A DNA stretch of 64,000 nt from Microbacterium hominis NBRC 15708 (GTDB taxonomy: Bacteria > Actinomycetota > Actinomycetes > Actinomycetales > Microbacteriaceae): positions 1 to 64,000 of the forward strand of contig NZ_BCWI01000018.1 of the NCBI RefSeq assembly GCF_001592125.1, given 5' to 3'. A program made the translations under genes and the position numbers. Positions 18,436 through 26,788 of this stretch are shown here, in pieces. Position 1 is the first letter of the stretch. Every line of letters begins with the position of its first letter. Below the pieces are notes generated by a model. The model was not told the origin of the DNA. It did no database searches and saw nothing but the letters and a program-made list of their open reading frames with translations.

Positions 18436-19392
18436 GTGACCGACGCCTCCTCGAACTCCGACGCGACCTCCCCCGCCACCGACCTGCCCGGCTGGACCCA
18501 CGTCTACTCCGGCAAGGTGCGCGACCTGTACCGGCCCGAGCCGGCGGCGGGCGCACGGGCCGACCGGATGCTCGTCGTCGCGAGCGACCGCGTGAGCGCG
18601 TTCGACCACGTCCTCAGCCCCGGCATCCCCGGCAAGGGCGAGCTGCTCACCACGCTCAGCCTGTGGTGGTTCGACCAGCTCGCGGGCGCGGACGGCGGCC
18701 GCCGCATCCCCAACCACCTCGCCGCCACGCATGCGCTCGCGCCCGCGTCGGACGACGCGGTCGACCTCGTCCCCGCCGCCGTCGCCGGACGGGCGATGGT
18801 GGTGCGCAGCCTCGACATGCTGCCGATCGAGTGCGTCGTGCGCGGCTACCTGACCGGCTCGGGCTGGAAGGAGTACGTCGCCGAGGGGACGGTCTGCGGC
18901 ATCCCCCTGCCGGCGGGCCTGCAGGACGGCGACCGTCTCCCCGAGCCGCTGTTCACCCCGGCGTACAAGGCGCCGATGGGCGAGCACGACGAGAACATCT
19001 CGTTCGCCCGCACCGAGGAGCTCGTCGGCGCGGAGCGCGCGGCACAGTTGCGCGACCTCTCGCTCGAGATCTACCGGCGCGCCGCCGCGACCGCCGAGGC
19101 GAAGGGCCTGATCCTCGCCGACACGAAGTTCGAGTTCGGCGTGGATGCCGACGGCGTGCTCACCCTGGCGGACGAGGTGCTCACGAGCGACTCGTCGCGG
19201 TACTGGGATGCCGCGGCCTGGGCGGCCGGTTCCACCCCCGCGGAGCGGATGGCGAGCTTCGACAAGCAGATCGTCCGCGACTGGCTCGCCGCCGCGTGGG
19301 ACGGGCAGGGGACGCCCCCCGAGCTGCCCGCGGAGATCGTCGATCGCACGGCGGACAAGTATCGCGAGCTGCTCGAGAAGCTCACCGGCTGA
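18436..19392 (+). CDS. purC: Phosphoribosylaminoimidazole-succinocarboxamide synthase
   Basis: ATP-dependent ligase (318 residues) that joins aspartate to CAIR to make SAICAR in de novo purine synthesis; its product is the substrate of PurB. Recognised by YSGKVRDLY near 18, VASDRVSAFDHVL, IECVVRGYLTGSGWKEY near 133 and LADTKFEFGVD near 222. This is the longer actinobacterial/yeast-type form rather than the 235-residue E. coli form. The GTG start is supported by the -10 box directly upstream. It is convergent with the MacB-like gene. Confidence 0.96.
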   Translation: MTDASSNSDATSPATDLPGWTHVYSGKVRDLYRPEPAAGARADRMLVVASDRVSAFDHVLSPGIPGKGELLTTLSLWWFDQLAGADGGRRIPNHLAATHALAPASDDAVDLVPAAVAGRAMVVRSLDMLPIECVVRGYLTGSGWKEYVAEGTVCGIPLPAGLQDGDRLPEPLFTPAYKAPMGEHDENISFARTEELVGAERAAQLRDLSLEIYRRAAATAEAKGLILADTKFEFGVDADGVLTLADEVLTSDSSRYWDAAAWAAGSTPAERMASFDKQIVRDWLAAAWDGQGTPPELPAEIVDRTADKYRELLEKLTG

Positions 19393-19437
19393 CGGAGATG
19401 CGCGCGGCACCGGTCGGTGCGTGAGCGGGCGGGATGC

Positions 19438-21408
19438 TCAGCCCCGGATCGCCTCCGCCGGGTTCGCGCGAGCCGCCGCGAGCGCGGGATACGTGGCGGA
19501 GACCACGCCGGTCACCGTGCCGAGCAGAAGCCCCACTGCCGGCAAGGTCGGGTCGAGGACCGGCACCCACCCCTGTATCGCGGCCGTCACGAGAAGGGTG
19601 AGGATCCCCACGGCTCCTCCGGCGATGCCCCCGGCCGCGCCGATCACCGCTCCCTCCAACGTGAACATGCGCCAGATCGCCGATCGACTCGACCCGATGG
19701 CACGGCGTAGGGCGATCTCGGGCGCTCGGCTGCGCACGGAGAGGTACATCGCCGTGGCGGCGCTCAATGACGCGAGCGCGAGCAGAACCACCGAGCTGAC
19801 ACCGATCAACGTCGCCAGATCCTCCCCCACGCCCGTGCGCAGCCGGCGCAGGTCGGCGACCGTGGACACGCGCACCGCGGCGGGGTTGCCGGGGTCGAGG
19901 CTGAGCGGGATGGCCTCCGCTACCGGTGCCGGCGAACCGACCCGAGTGCGCACGAGCAGTTGCGGTGCGCCGTGGTGCACGGTGTCGTAGAGAGCCGCCG
20001 ACGCGATGACCCCGCCGGCCACCCCGCTGTCGCGCCCCGGTGCGCTGACGACGCCCACGATGTCCACGGCGACGTCGTCGATCCAGATCCGTTGCGTCGA
20101 ACCGGAACCGACCACGCCGAGCCGTGCGGCGGCGTCCGCTCCGAGGATCGCCACCGGCCCCGCCCAGTCGTTGTCGAGAAGCGCAGCGGCGTGGGCGGGA
20201 GACACCTCGATGCCCTGAGCGTCCAGGTAAGCGGCATCCGCGATGACGACGTTCCCGGTGAACCGGTCCTGACCCAGCCGAGGGCTCTGCGCCAGGGCCG
20301 TGACGGTGGCGTCCCCCGAGGTGATCGCCGCGGAGAACCCCGCTTCCTCCACGCCGTCGAGCAGACGGATCCGGCTCAGGTCTCGATCGATGTCCTCCAG
20401 CGTGGATCCCGTCGGCTCCACGGTGATCTCATCGAGACCGGCGGTGGTGATGCGCTGGGAGACCTGGGCCGCGGCGCTCTGACTGATGCCGAGGGAGGCG
20501 ACCAACCCCGCCGTGCCGAGGAGGAACGCGAGGAGCAGGAGCAGCGCGCGCACCGGCGCGTTGGCGTGGTGAGACACGGCTTCGAGCGTCTCGTCCACCA
20601 CCGTGCGCACTCCGCGGCGCAACCTACCGGCCCGCGCTTCGGGGGGCGGCCCGTCCGGGCCCGCGTCGGGGCGGAGGCGGAACGGGTCGTCGGCGACCGG
20701 CTCCGCGTCCGTGAGACGCCCATCGGACAGCCGGAATCGTCGGCCCGCCTGCGCGGCGACGCGCTCGTCATGGGTGATCATCACGATGGTCGTCCCCGCC
20801 TCGTTCAACGAACGGAGGTAGTCGAGCAGACGCCGGGAGTTCGCGGAATCGAGCGCGCCCGTCGGCTCGTCCGCGAGGATCAGACGGGGTGACGTCGCGA
20901 TCGCACGAGCGATGGCGACCCGCTGACGCTCACCTCCTGAGAGGTTGCGACCGAGTGCCCCGGCGCGCGAGAGCAGGCCGAGACGCTCCAGCGCCAGCGC
21001 GACCTCCACACGTCGTCGCGCCAACGACACCGACTGCACCCGCAGACCCAGCGCCGCATTCTCGGCGGCGGTGGCATCTCCCATGATGTGCGACGCCTGG
21101 AAGACGAACCCGATCGCCCGCGAGCGCAGCGCGTCGCGCTGTCGTTCGCTGAGCGAGCGCACATCCACACCGTCGACCACGTACTCGCCGGCATCGGGCT
21201 CGTCCAGGAGGCCCAGCACATTCAGCAACGTGGACTTCCCGGCTCCGGACGGGCCGACGATGGCGACGAACTCGCCCTCGTAGACGTCGAAGCTCACGTC
21301 GCGCAACGCCTGCACGGTATCGCCGGAACCGCCGGAACCGCCGAAGGAGCGTCCGACTCCCCGCAGCCTCAGCAGGGGAGCGCGACCCGGCGCGCCCGAT
21401 CCGCTCAT
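19438..21408 (-). CDS. MacB-like ABC transporter, fused ATPase and FtsX-type permease
   Basis: 656-residue inner-membrane exporter. Residues about 10-235 are a LolD/MacB-type ATPase with Walker A GPSGAGKST, signature LSGGERQRVAIARA and Walker B LILADEP. One helix near 300 begins the membrane part, followed by an extracytoplasmic MacB-PCD-like domain and three C-terminal FtsX helices. It is coupled (ATGA) to an upstream adaptor gene, as in MacAB. MacB-type mechanotransmission pumps export peptides or lipoproteins or act in antimicrobial resistance. Divergent neighbours encode a secreted crystallin-like miniprotein and a lipoprotein, the plausible clients. The substrate is inferred. Confidence 0.88.
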   Translation of the reverse strand: MSGSGAPGRAPLLRLRGVGRSFGGSGGSGDTVQALRDVSFDVYEGEFVAIVGPSGAGKSTLLNVLGLLDEPDAGEYVVDGVDVRSLSERQRDALRSRAIGFVFQASHIMGDATAAENAALGLRVQSVSLARRRVEVALALERLGLLSRAGALGRNLSGGERQRVAIARAIATSPRLILADEPTGALDSANSRRLLDYLRSLNEAGTTIVMITHDERVAAQAGRRFRLSDGRLTDAEPVADDPFRLRPDAGPDGPPPEARAGRLRRGVRTVVDETLEAVSHHANAPVRALLLLLAFLLGTAGLVASLGISQSAAAQVSQRITTAGLDEITVEPTGSTLEDIDRDLSRIRLLDGVEEAGFSAAITSGDATVTALAQSPRLGQDRFTGNVVIADAAYLDAQGIEVSPAHAAALLDNDWAGPVAILGADAAARLGVVGSGSTQRIWIDDVAVDIVGVVSAPGRDSGVAGGVIASAALYDTVHHGAPQLLVRTRVGSPAPVAEAIPLSLDPGNPAAVRVSTVADLRRLRTGVGEDLATLIGVSSVVLLALASLSAATAMYLSVRSRAPEIALRRAIGSSRSAIWRMFTLEGAVIGAAGGIAGGAVGILTLLVTAAIQGWVPVLDPTLPAVGLLLGTVTGVVSATYPALAAARANPAEAIRG

Positions 21409-22631
21409 TCCGGCATCCCCAGCCGCATGCCGACGCGAAGCCGATCGTTCGGAGCCACCGCGACCCATCCGCCGGCTTGTGCCGTCACCTCGACCGCGAT
21501 CCGGCCCTCCGCCGCGGCGGCCGCGCTCTCCTCAAGGCCCTCCTCGGCCTCGGCGGCACGCTCGCCGGCGCTGCGGAACTCCCGCACGAACGTGCCCTCA
21601 TCGTCGGTCTGGACGGCCACCAGCGGGACCGCGAGACCGGTCGGCTCCGGCGCACGCGAGCGCACGGTGAGCGGTTGCCCGGCGTCCGCGACCAGCGACG
21701 GCGGCAACGCGACGGAGATCTGCTTGCCCCCGGCCCCGGAGACCGCATCCGTGCTGAACTCGCCGATGGCCAGCACCGTGGACGAGACGGGGGCGCCGCC
21801 GCCGGCAGACACCATCACCTCCTGGCCGACGGTGAGCCGGTCGGCTTCGAGCAGCGTCGCCCGGGCGACGAGCGTCGGGGGCGCGGTCTGCACCGTCATC
21901 AGCGGCGTCTCACCGTCGAGAACGGTACCCACCTCGGCCGCCCGCACGAGGGTGCCGTGATCGACGGGAATCCGGGCGAACTCCCGCCAGCGAATCGTCT
22001 TCCCCTCCGTATCCGGAGACAGCTGGTAGCCGCTCGCCGTGTACAGGCGACGCATCGCGTCGATCGTCCCCTCGTCGAGGACGCCGGTGACCGTGACGCC
22101 GCGGTAGTCGAGGTCGGCCAGCATCACCTGCAAGGCGCGCACGTCGGCCCCCTCGGCGCCGACCTGCAGATCACGGTAGAGCGGAGTGGCCGCCGGCACG
22201 GTGATGACGGGCCGACCGGAGACCTCGGCGACGACGGTCCCGTAGTCGATGAGATCGCCCGGCAGGACGCGCATCGCGCTGACGACGCTCCGCTCGGCGC
22301 CCAGAAGGTACTCGGGGCCCCGGACGATGTCGTAGCTGGCACCGGCGACGACACCGGCCGACAGTTGGAGCTCGGCGGCGACGACCCGCTCTTCGACGAA
22401 CAACGTCGGCTCGACGCGCGTCGTCGCGTTGTCGACCGCCTCTCTCTCCGGCGCCACCAGCATGGCTCCGGCGACGAACGACGCGGCCAGCATGACGATC
22501 ACCACCGCCACGAAGGCGATGACCCGTCCGGGGTGCTGCACGCGGCGGAGCCGGACGATCGCTCCCGTCGCGGAGCCTCTCGTCTCGGAGGCGTCGTCAC
22601 CGGTGGGCTCGGATGAATCGGTGGGTACCAT
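21405..22631 (-). CDS. Membrane-fusion/adaptor-like protein with peptidoglycan-binding domain
   Basis: 408-residue membrane-anchored protein: cytoplasmic N-terminus, one transmembrane helix (about 37-58), then an extracytoplasmic part. This has a PG_binding_1-like segment (GAEGADVRALQVMLADLDYRGVTVTGVLDEGTIDAM near 180-215) inserted between beta-barrel/lipoyl-like pieces typical of HlyD/MacA adaptors. It is the actinobacterial counterpart of MacA for the MacB-like ABC protein coupled to it. It may anchor the exporter to the cell wall. An imperfect palindrome upstream (22821-22848) lies in the shared divergent promoter region. Confidence 0.8.
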   Translation of the reverse strand: MVPTDSSEPTGDDASETRGSATGAIVRLRRVQHPGRVIAFVAVVIVMLAASFVAGAMLVAPEREAVDNATTRVEPTLFVEERVVAAELQLSAGVVAGASYDIVRGPEYLLGAERSVVSAMRVLPGDLIDYGTVVAEVSGRPVITVPAATPLYRDLQVGAEGADVRALQVMLADLDYRGVTVTGVLDEGTIDAMRRLYTASGYQLSPDTEGKTIRWREFARIPVDHGTLVRAAEVGTVLDGETPLMTVQTAPPTLVARATLLEADRLTVGQEVMVSAGGGAPVSSTVLAIGEFSTDAVSGAGGKQISVALPPSLVADAGQPLTVRSRAPEPTGLAVPLVAVQTDDEGTFVREFRSAGERAAEAEEGLEESAAAAAEGRIAVEVTAQAGGWVAVAPNDRLRVGMRLGMPE

Positions 22632-23009
22632 CGTCGTCGCTTTCCTGGGAGCCGGACGGCTCGACCGTAACCGACCGCACGCGGCGGCGTCGGCGTGCCC
22701 CGCGCGGTCGCGAGCATCGCGCCACGGCGCGGACGACCCGAGATGACGCGGACTTCCGGCGTTGCTCGCGGATCGTGCCGTGGGCCGGGGCCGCCGAATC
22801 CGCGCGCCTTTTTCATCCGACCGAGTGAAATCTCGCGACGGATTTCGCTCGCGGACCCGCTCCGATCCGCGCGATCACGCGGCGGGCGCGGGAGAGGCCG
22901 TCGACGCGCCGGAACCCCGCCACCCGCATTGGCGCTAGCTTGCCGCCAGCGAGCCGATGCCACGCTCGCCCGTCGCCGACAGGCACGACACAAAAAGGGG
23001 AGATCGACC
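22632..23009. other. 378-base divergent control region
   Basis: No gene is seen. The region separates the adaptor-MacB operon (minus) from the crystallin-lipoprotein pair (plus). It contains an imperfect palindrome at 22821-22848 and a purine-rich ribosome site (AAAAGGGGAG) before ATG 23010. Confidence 0.6.
22821..22848. promoter_or_regulatory. Imperfect palindrome, operator candidate
   Basis: GAGTGAAATC (22821-22830) and GATTTCGCTC (22839-22848) match in nine of ten positions as inverted arms around TCGCGACG. It is midway between divergent operons and suited to joint control. Confidence 0.55.
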
Positions 23010-23324
23010 ATGAAGAAAGCACGTCTCGGATTCGCCATCGCGGCCGCCGTCGCCGGCGTCGTCGCATTCGCTTCGCCCGCGCAGGCCTCCATCGTCATCT
23101 ACGACGACATCATGTACGGAGGGGGATCGCGCGACCTCGGCAACGGCCTGCAGGTGGCACTCGGGAGCTGGAACGACCGCGCGAGCGCCGTCAAGATCAG
23201 CGGAACGACCGCGAAGCTGTATGAGCACGAGAACTACGGCGGCGCCTCCACGCCGACGTGGAGCTCGAACAAGTCCAACCTCGTCGACCACCACTTCAAC
23301 GACCTCACCAGCAGCGTCTACTGA
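23010..23324 (+). CDS. Secreted single-domain beta/gamma-crystallin miniprotein
   Basis: 104-residue preprotein with a clear Sec signal peptide (KK start, hydrophobic core 7-20, AQA cleavage near 26), leaving about 78 residues. The mature part shows both halves of a microbial beta/gamma-crystallin domain: Y31-x4-Y36-x-G38 with N55...S59, and Y71-x4-Y76-x-G78 with N97...S101-S102. These are the Greek-key and Ca2+-binding (N/DxxSS) patterns. Homologous folds occur in Streptomyces metalloproteinase inhibitor and in the killer-toxin-like protein SKLP. A strong ribosome site (AAAAGGGGAG) suggests high expression. The function is not known; a toxin, inhibitor or wall-bound Ca protein is possible. 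Confidence 0.8.
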   Translation: MKKARLGFAIAAAVAGVVAFASPAQASIVIYDDIMYGGGSRDLGNGLQVALGSWNDRASAVKISGTTAKLYEHENYGGASTPTWSSNKSNLVDHHFNDLTSSVY

Positions 23325-23366
23325 CGCCGCACGGCACCACACCGCGAAGAGATTGGTCGGCGATCG

Positions 23367-24266
23367 ATGACATCCCGCTCGGCATCCGTGATCCTGCTCG
23401 CGATCGTGGGGATGGCCGCACTGAGCGGCTGCTCCCCCACCAGCCCGCAGACGGAGGACGACTGGGGAGAGGTCTCGATCGCCGACTATTCGCACGTCAC
23501 GGCGCGTCTGAACTATGAGACCGGCACCGTGGAGATGCCGTTGGACGCCGTGCGAGCCGTCACCCCCGAAGTGGCCAACAAGAGTCGCCGCGCGATCTGG
23601 GCCGTCACGGACGCGTGCATGGCCGAGCACGGGCACCCGCGGGTGAGCGCGGACGTCTCCTGGCCCGCCATCGCCCCCGACGAGGATCGTCTCTACGGGC
23701 GCTGGAGCACGGCGCTCGCGAGTCGATTCGGTGCGGTGCCGTCACCGGACACGCTCGAAGGGTTCCGCATCGACACCGTGGCGCGCGGCGTCGCCTACAA
23801 CTCGCAGCTCACCCCGTGCTGGGACGGGATGCAGGAAGTGCTCGCGCCGGAGCTCACGTTCATCGAGAGCTCGACCAACGTCGACTATCAGGTCTACCGC
23901 CAGGCGGCGCGCGCGACGCTGGACTCCCCCGAGGGTAAGGCCGCCCTCCAGAAGCGCACCACGTGCATGGAGAACGAGGGCGTCGTGGTCGATCCCGAGA
24001 CATCCATGCCGAGCTCCGACTACGGCACGGGAGAGCGGGCCGACGAGACGATGGTGCGAGTCGCCGTGGTCGCCGCCCAATGCAGCGAGCAGACCGGGGC
24101 CATCCAAGAGCTGTACGACCTCACTGCGCGCTATCAAGCCGCGTACATCGACCAGCGCGAGGCGCAGTTCGTCGCCCTCGAGGAGCACGCGACAGCGGTC
24201 GAGGCGCGACTGGACGAGGTGCTTCGCGATCCGGATGCCGCGTGGGCTTCGCGGCCCGCGGGCTGA
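23367..24266 (+). CDS. Putative lipoprotein downstream of the crystallin miniprotein
   Basis: 299-residue exported lipoprotein: signal peptide with lipobox LSGC (Cys22), then a soluble, mainly helical domain with four more cysteines (DACMAEHG, TPCWDG, TTCMENEG, AAQCSEQ), possibly two disulfides. I recognise no family. It follows the crystallin gene by 42 bases on the same strand and is probably co-transcribed. A surface lipoprotein beside a secreted miniprotein and an exporter is the pattern of an immunity or receptor protein, but this is conjecture. Confidence 0.7.
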   Translation: MTSRSASVILLAIVGMAALSGCSPTSPQTEDDWGEVSIADYSHVTARLNYETGTVEMPLDAVRAVTPEVANKSRRAIWAVTDACMAEHGHPRVSADVSWPAIAPDEDRLYGRWSTALASRFGAVPSPDTLEGFRIDTVARGVAYNSQLTPCWDGMQEVLAPELTFIESSTNVDYQVYRQAARATLDSPEGKAALQKRTTCMENEGVVVDPETSMPSSDYGTGERADETMVRVAVVAAQCSEQTGAIQELYDLTARYQAAYIDQREAQFVALEEHATAVEARLDEVLRDPDAAWASRPAG

Positions 24267-24394
24267 CGCACGATTTCTCACCGACCGACTTTCACGGCGC
24301 GCGTGCGCGGCTCACAGCCGGCTCCCAGGTAGCCTGACCTCGGCATCCCGCCACCCCGACGACCACCGGATCTCGACGACCGAGGAGCACGCGC

Positions 24395-25750
24395 ATGCCC
24401 ATCTGGACCCCGCACGGAGACGGCCGCACCGTCGAGCCCGGTGCCGTCGTCAAGCCGCACGAGCGGCTCGGATGGCCGGCCACGATCGCCATCGGCGCCC
24501 AGCACGTGGTCGCGATGTTCGGCGCCACGTTCCTCGTGCCGCTGCTGACGGGCTTCCCCGTGTCGACGACGCTGCTGTTCTCCGGCCTCGGCACCCTGCT
24601 GTTCCTGCTGCTGACGGGCAACCGTCTGCCGAGCTACCTCGGCAGCTCGTTCGCGTTCATCGCGCCGATCCTCGCGCTCGGCCCCGGCGACGGCAAGGCC
24701 CTGCAGACCGGTGAGCAGATCAGCCAGGCGCTGCTGGGCGTGTTCGTCGCGGGTGTGCTGCTGGCCGGCATCGGCTTCCTCGTGCAGGCGACCGGCACCG
24801 GCTGGATCGAGCGGCTCATGCCGCCCGTGGTCTCGGGCGCGATCGTCGCCCTGATCGGGTTGAACCTGGCGCCGGTGGCGTGGACCAACTTCCAGCAGGA
24901 CGCACTGCTCGGCGCGATCACGCTGGCCGCCTGCATCCTGTTCGCGGTGTTCTTCCGCGGGTTCCTCGGGCGCATCTCGATCTTCCTCGGCGTCGTCGTC
25001 GGCTACGTCGTCGCCGCCCTCCTCGGCCGGGTGGACTGGTCCGGGGTGGCGGATGCCGCCTGGATCGGCCTCCCCCAGTTCCACCTGCCGGCCTTCGGCG
25101 ACGCGCACGCCTGGGCGATGCTCCCGATGTTCCTGCCGGTGATCCTCGTGCTCATCGCCGAGAACGTCGGCCACGTCCGCGGTGTCGCGACGATGACCGG
25201 CGACCCCTCGATCAACAAGCGCACCGGGCGTGCGCTCATCGCCGACGGCCTCGCGACCACGATCGCCGGTCTCGGCGGCGGCTCGGGCACCACGACCTAC
25301 GGCGAGAACATCGGCGTCATGGCCGCGACCCGCGTGTACTCGACCGCGGCCTACTGGGTCGCCGGCATCGTCGCGATCCTGCTCGCGTTCTCCCCCAAGG
25401 TGGGCGCGGTCATCTTCGCCATGCCGGCGGGCGTGCTCGGCGGCGTGACGACCGCCCTCTACGGCCTGATCGGCGTCATCGGGATCAAGATCTGGGTCGA
25501 CAACCAGGTGGACTTCTCCCGCCCGGTCAACCAATACACCGTGGCCGTCGCGTTCGTCATCGCGATCGCCGGGTTCACGATGAACCTCGGCACGCTGAGC
25601 TTCGGCGCCATCGTGCTCGGCACCGTCGCCGCCCTCGTGATCTACCACCTCGGCAACGCCATCGCGCGGGCGCGCAAGACCGGCGCCGACGACGGCGGCC
25701 CGATCGTGCCCATCGGCCCGCTGGGCGGCGATCCCGAGAACGTGGGCTGA
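24395..25750 (+). CDS. UraA/NCS2-family uracil-xanthine permease
   Basis: 451-residue nucleobase:proton symporter with about 14 transmembrane segments. Family marks are IGAQHVVAMFGATFLVPLLTGF at TM1, LGSSFAFIAPI in TM3, AENVGHVRGVATMTGDP near 255 and GLGGGSGTTTYGENIGVMAATRVYS near 290. These match UraA-type carriers for uracil, though xanthine or another base is possible. ATG 24395 has GAGGAGC upstream. It is convergent with cebR. Confidence 0.93.
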   Translation: MPIWTPHGDGRTVEPGAVVKPHERLGWPATIAIGAQHVVAMFGATFLVPLLTGFPVSTTLLFSGLGTLLFLLLTGNRLPSYLGSSFAFIAPILALGPGDGKALQTGEQISQALLGVFVAGVLLAGIGFLVQATGTGWIERLMPPVVSGAIVALIGLNLAPVAWTNFQQDALLGAITLAACILFAVFFRGFLGRISIFLGVVVGYVVAALLGRVDWSGVADAAWIGLPQFHLPAFGDAHAWAMLPMFLPVILVLIAENVGHVRGVATMTGDPSINKRTGRALIADGLATTIAGLGGGSGTTTYGENIGVMAATRVYSTAAYWVAGIVAILLAFSPKVGAVIFAMPAGVLGGVTTALYGLIGVIGIKIWVDNQVDFSRPVNQYTVAVAFVIAIAGFTMNLGTLSFGAIVLGTVAALVIYHLGNAIARARKTGADDGGPIVPIGPLGGDPENVG

Positions 25751-25772
25751 GCCCGCGGCATCCGCCGCCGGA

Positions 25773-26786
25773 TCAGGCGGAGGCGCGGACGACGAGCTCG
25801 GTGGGCAGGATGGTGACGTGCGGCGGCGTGCCGCCGGCGAGGATCGACAGCAGGACGTCGGCCATCTTCTCGCCCTGCTCGTGCGAGGGCTGGCGCATCG
25901 TGGTGAGCAGCGGGTTGACCGTGCGCGCGACGGGCGAGTCGTCGAAGCCGATGATCGCGATGTCCTCGGGCACGCGCACGCCCGCCCGCCCCAGCGCGGC
26001 GAGGGCGCCGCGCGCCATGAGGTCGCTCGCGACGAACAGGGCGTCGAACGGCACGCCGGAGTCCAGGATGCGCTGCATCGCGGCCGCCCCGCCGTCGGCG
26101 GTGAAGTTGCCGTCCTCGACGGCGGCCGCCTCCAGCCCCGCGTCCGACAGCGCCTCCTGGTAGCCCACGAGACGGTCGATGCCGGCCGGCATGGTGACCG
26201 GCCCCGCGATCGTGGCGATCCGGCGGAATCCGCGTCCGATCAGGTACGCGGTGGCCTCGCGGCCGCCCGCGACGTTGTCGACGTCGACGTAGAAGTCGCG
26301 CTCGCGCTCGCGCACCGGGCGACCGCCGTACACGACCGGCACGACGTGCGCGATGCGGTCGATGAACGTGTCGCTGGTGTGGTGCGACACGACGATCGCG
26401 CCGTCGACGGCACCGCTGCGCACATACGCCGAGGTCTTGTCGCCCGGGTCGTCGCTCGCGATGATCAGGTTCAGCACGTACTCCGAGCGGCTGAGCCGGG
26501 CGTTGATGCCCGAGACGATCGAGGCGAAGAACGGGTCGCCGAAGAACCGCGTGGTGTCCTCCGGGACGACGAGGGCGATCGCCATCGTCGCGCGGCTGGC
26601 GAGCGAGCGCGCGGCCCGGTTGGGCACGTAGTTGAGCTCGGCGATGGCGCGCGTGACCGCCTCCAGCGCCGCCGGGCTCACGGCCGTGGAGCCGTTGACG
26701 ACGCGGGAGACGGTCGACCGGGACACCCCCGCGGCGGCGGCGACCTCTTCGATGGTCGGTGCGACTCGCGGCGTGTCGATGGTCAC
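25773..26786 (-). CDS. cebR: LacI-family regulator of cello-oligosaccharide uptake (CebR-like)
   Basis: 337-residue repressor: N-terminal LacI HTH (TIEEVAAAAGVSRSTVSRVVNG, hinge VPNRAARSLAS) and a periplasmic-binding-like effector domain. It is the last gene of the ceb operon, two bases after bglC. The operon promoter region carries three copies of TGGGAGCGCTCCCA, the published operator of Streptomyces CebR and Thermobifida CelR, which respond to cellobiose. In Streptomyces the regulator gene is separate from cebEFG-bglC; here it closes the operon, giving negative feedback. Effector identity is inferred from this context. Confidence 0.88.
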   Translation of the reverse strand: MTIDTPRVAPTIEEVAAAAGVSRSTVSRVVNGSTAVSPAALEAVTRAIAELNYVPNRAARSLASRATMAIALVVPEDTTRFFGDPFFASIVSGINARLSRSEYVLNLIIASDDPGDKTSAYVRSGAVDGAIVVSHHTSDTFIDRIAHVVPVVYGGRPVRERERDFYVDVDNVAGGREATAYLIGRGFRRIATIAGPVTMPAGIDRLVGYQEALSDAGLEAAAVEDGNFTADGGAAAMQRILDSGVPFDALFVASDLMARGALAALGRAGVRVPEDIAIIGFDDSPVARTVNPLLTTMRQPSHEQGEKMADVLLSILAGGTPPHVTILPTELVVRASA

Positions 26787-26788
26787 GG

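Noticed and set aside
22695..23009. N-terminal extension of the crystallin miniprotein frame to 22695
   Set aside because: The extension is Arg-rich and would bury the signal peptide; ATG 23010 has a strong ribosome site and a normal Sec signal.
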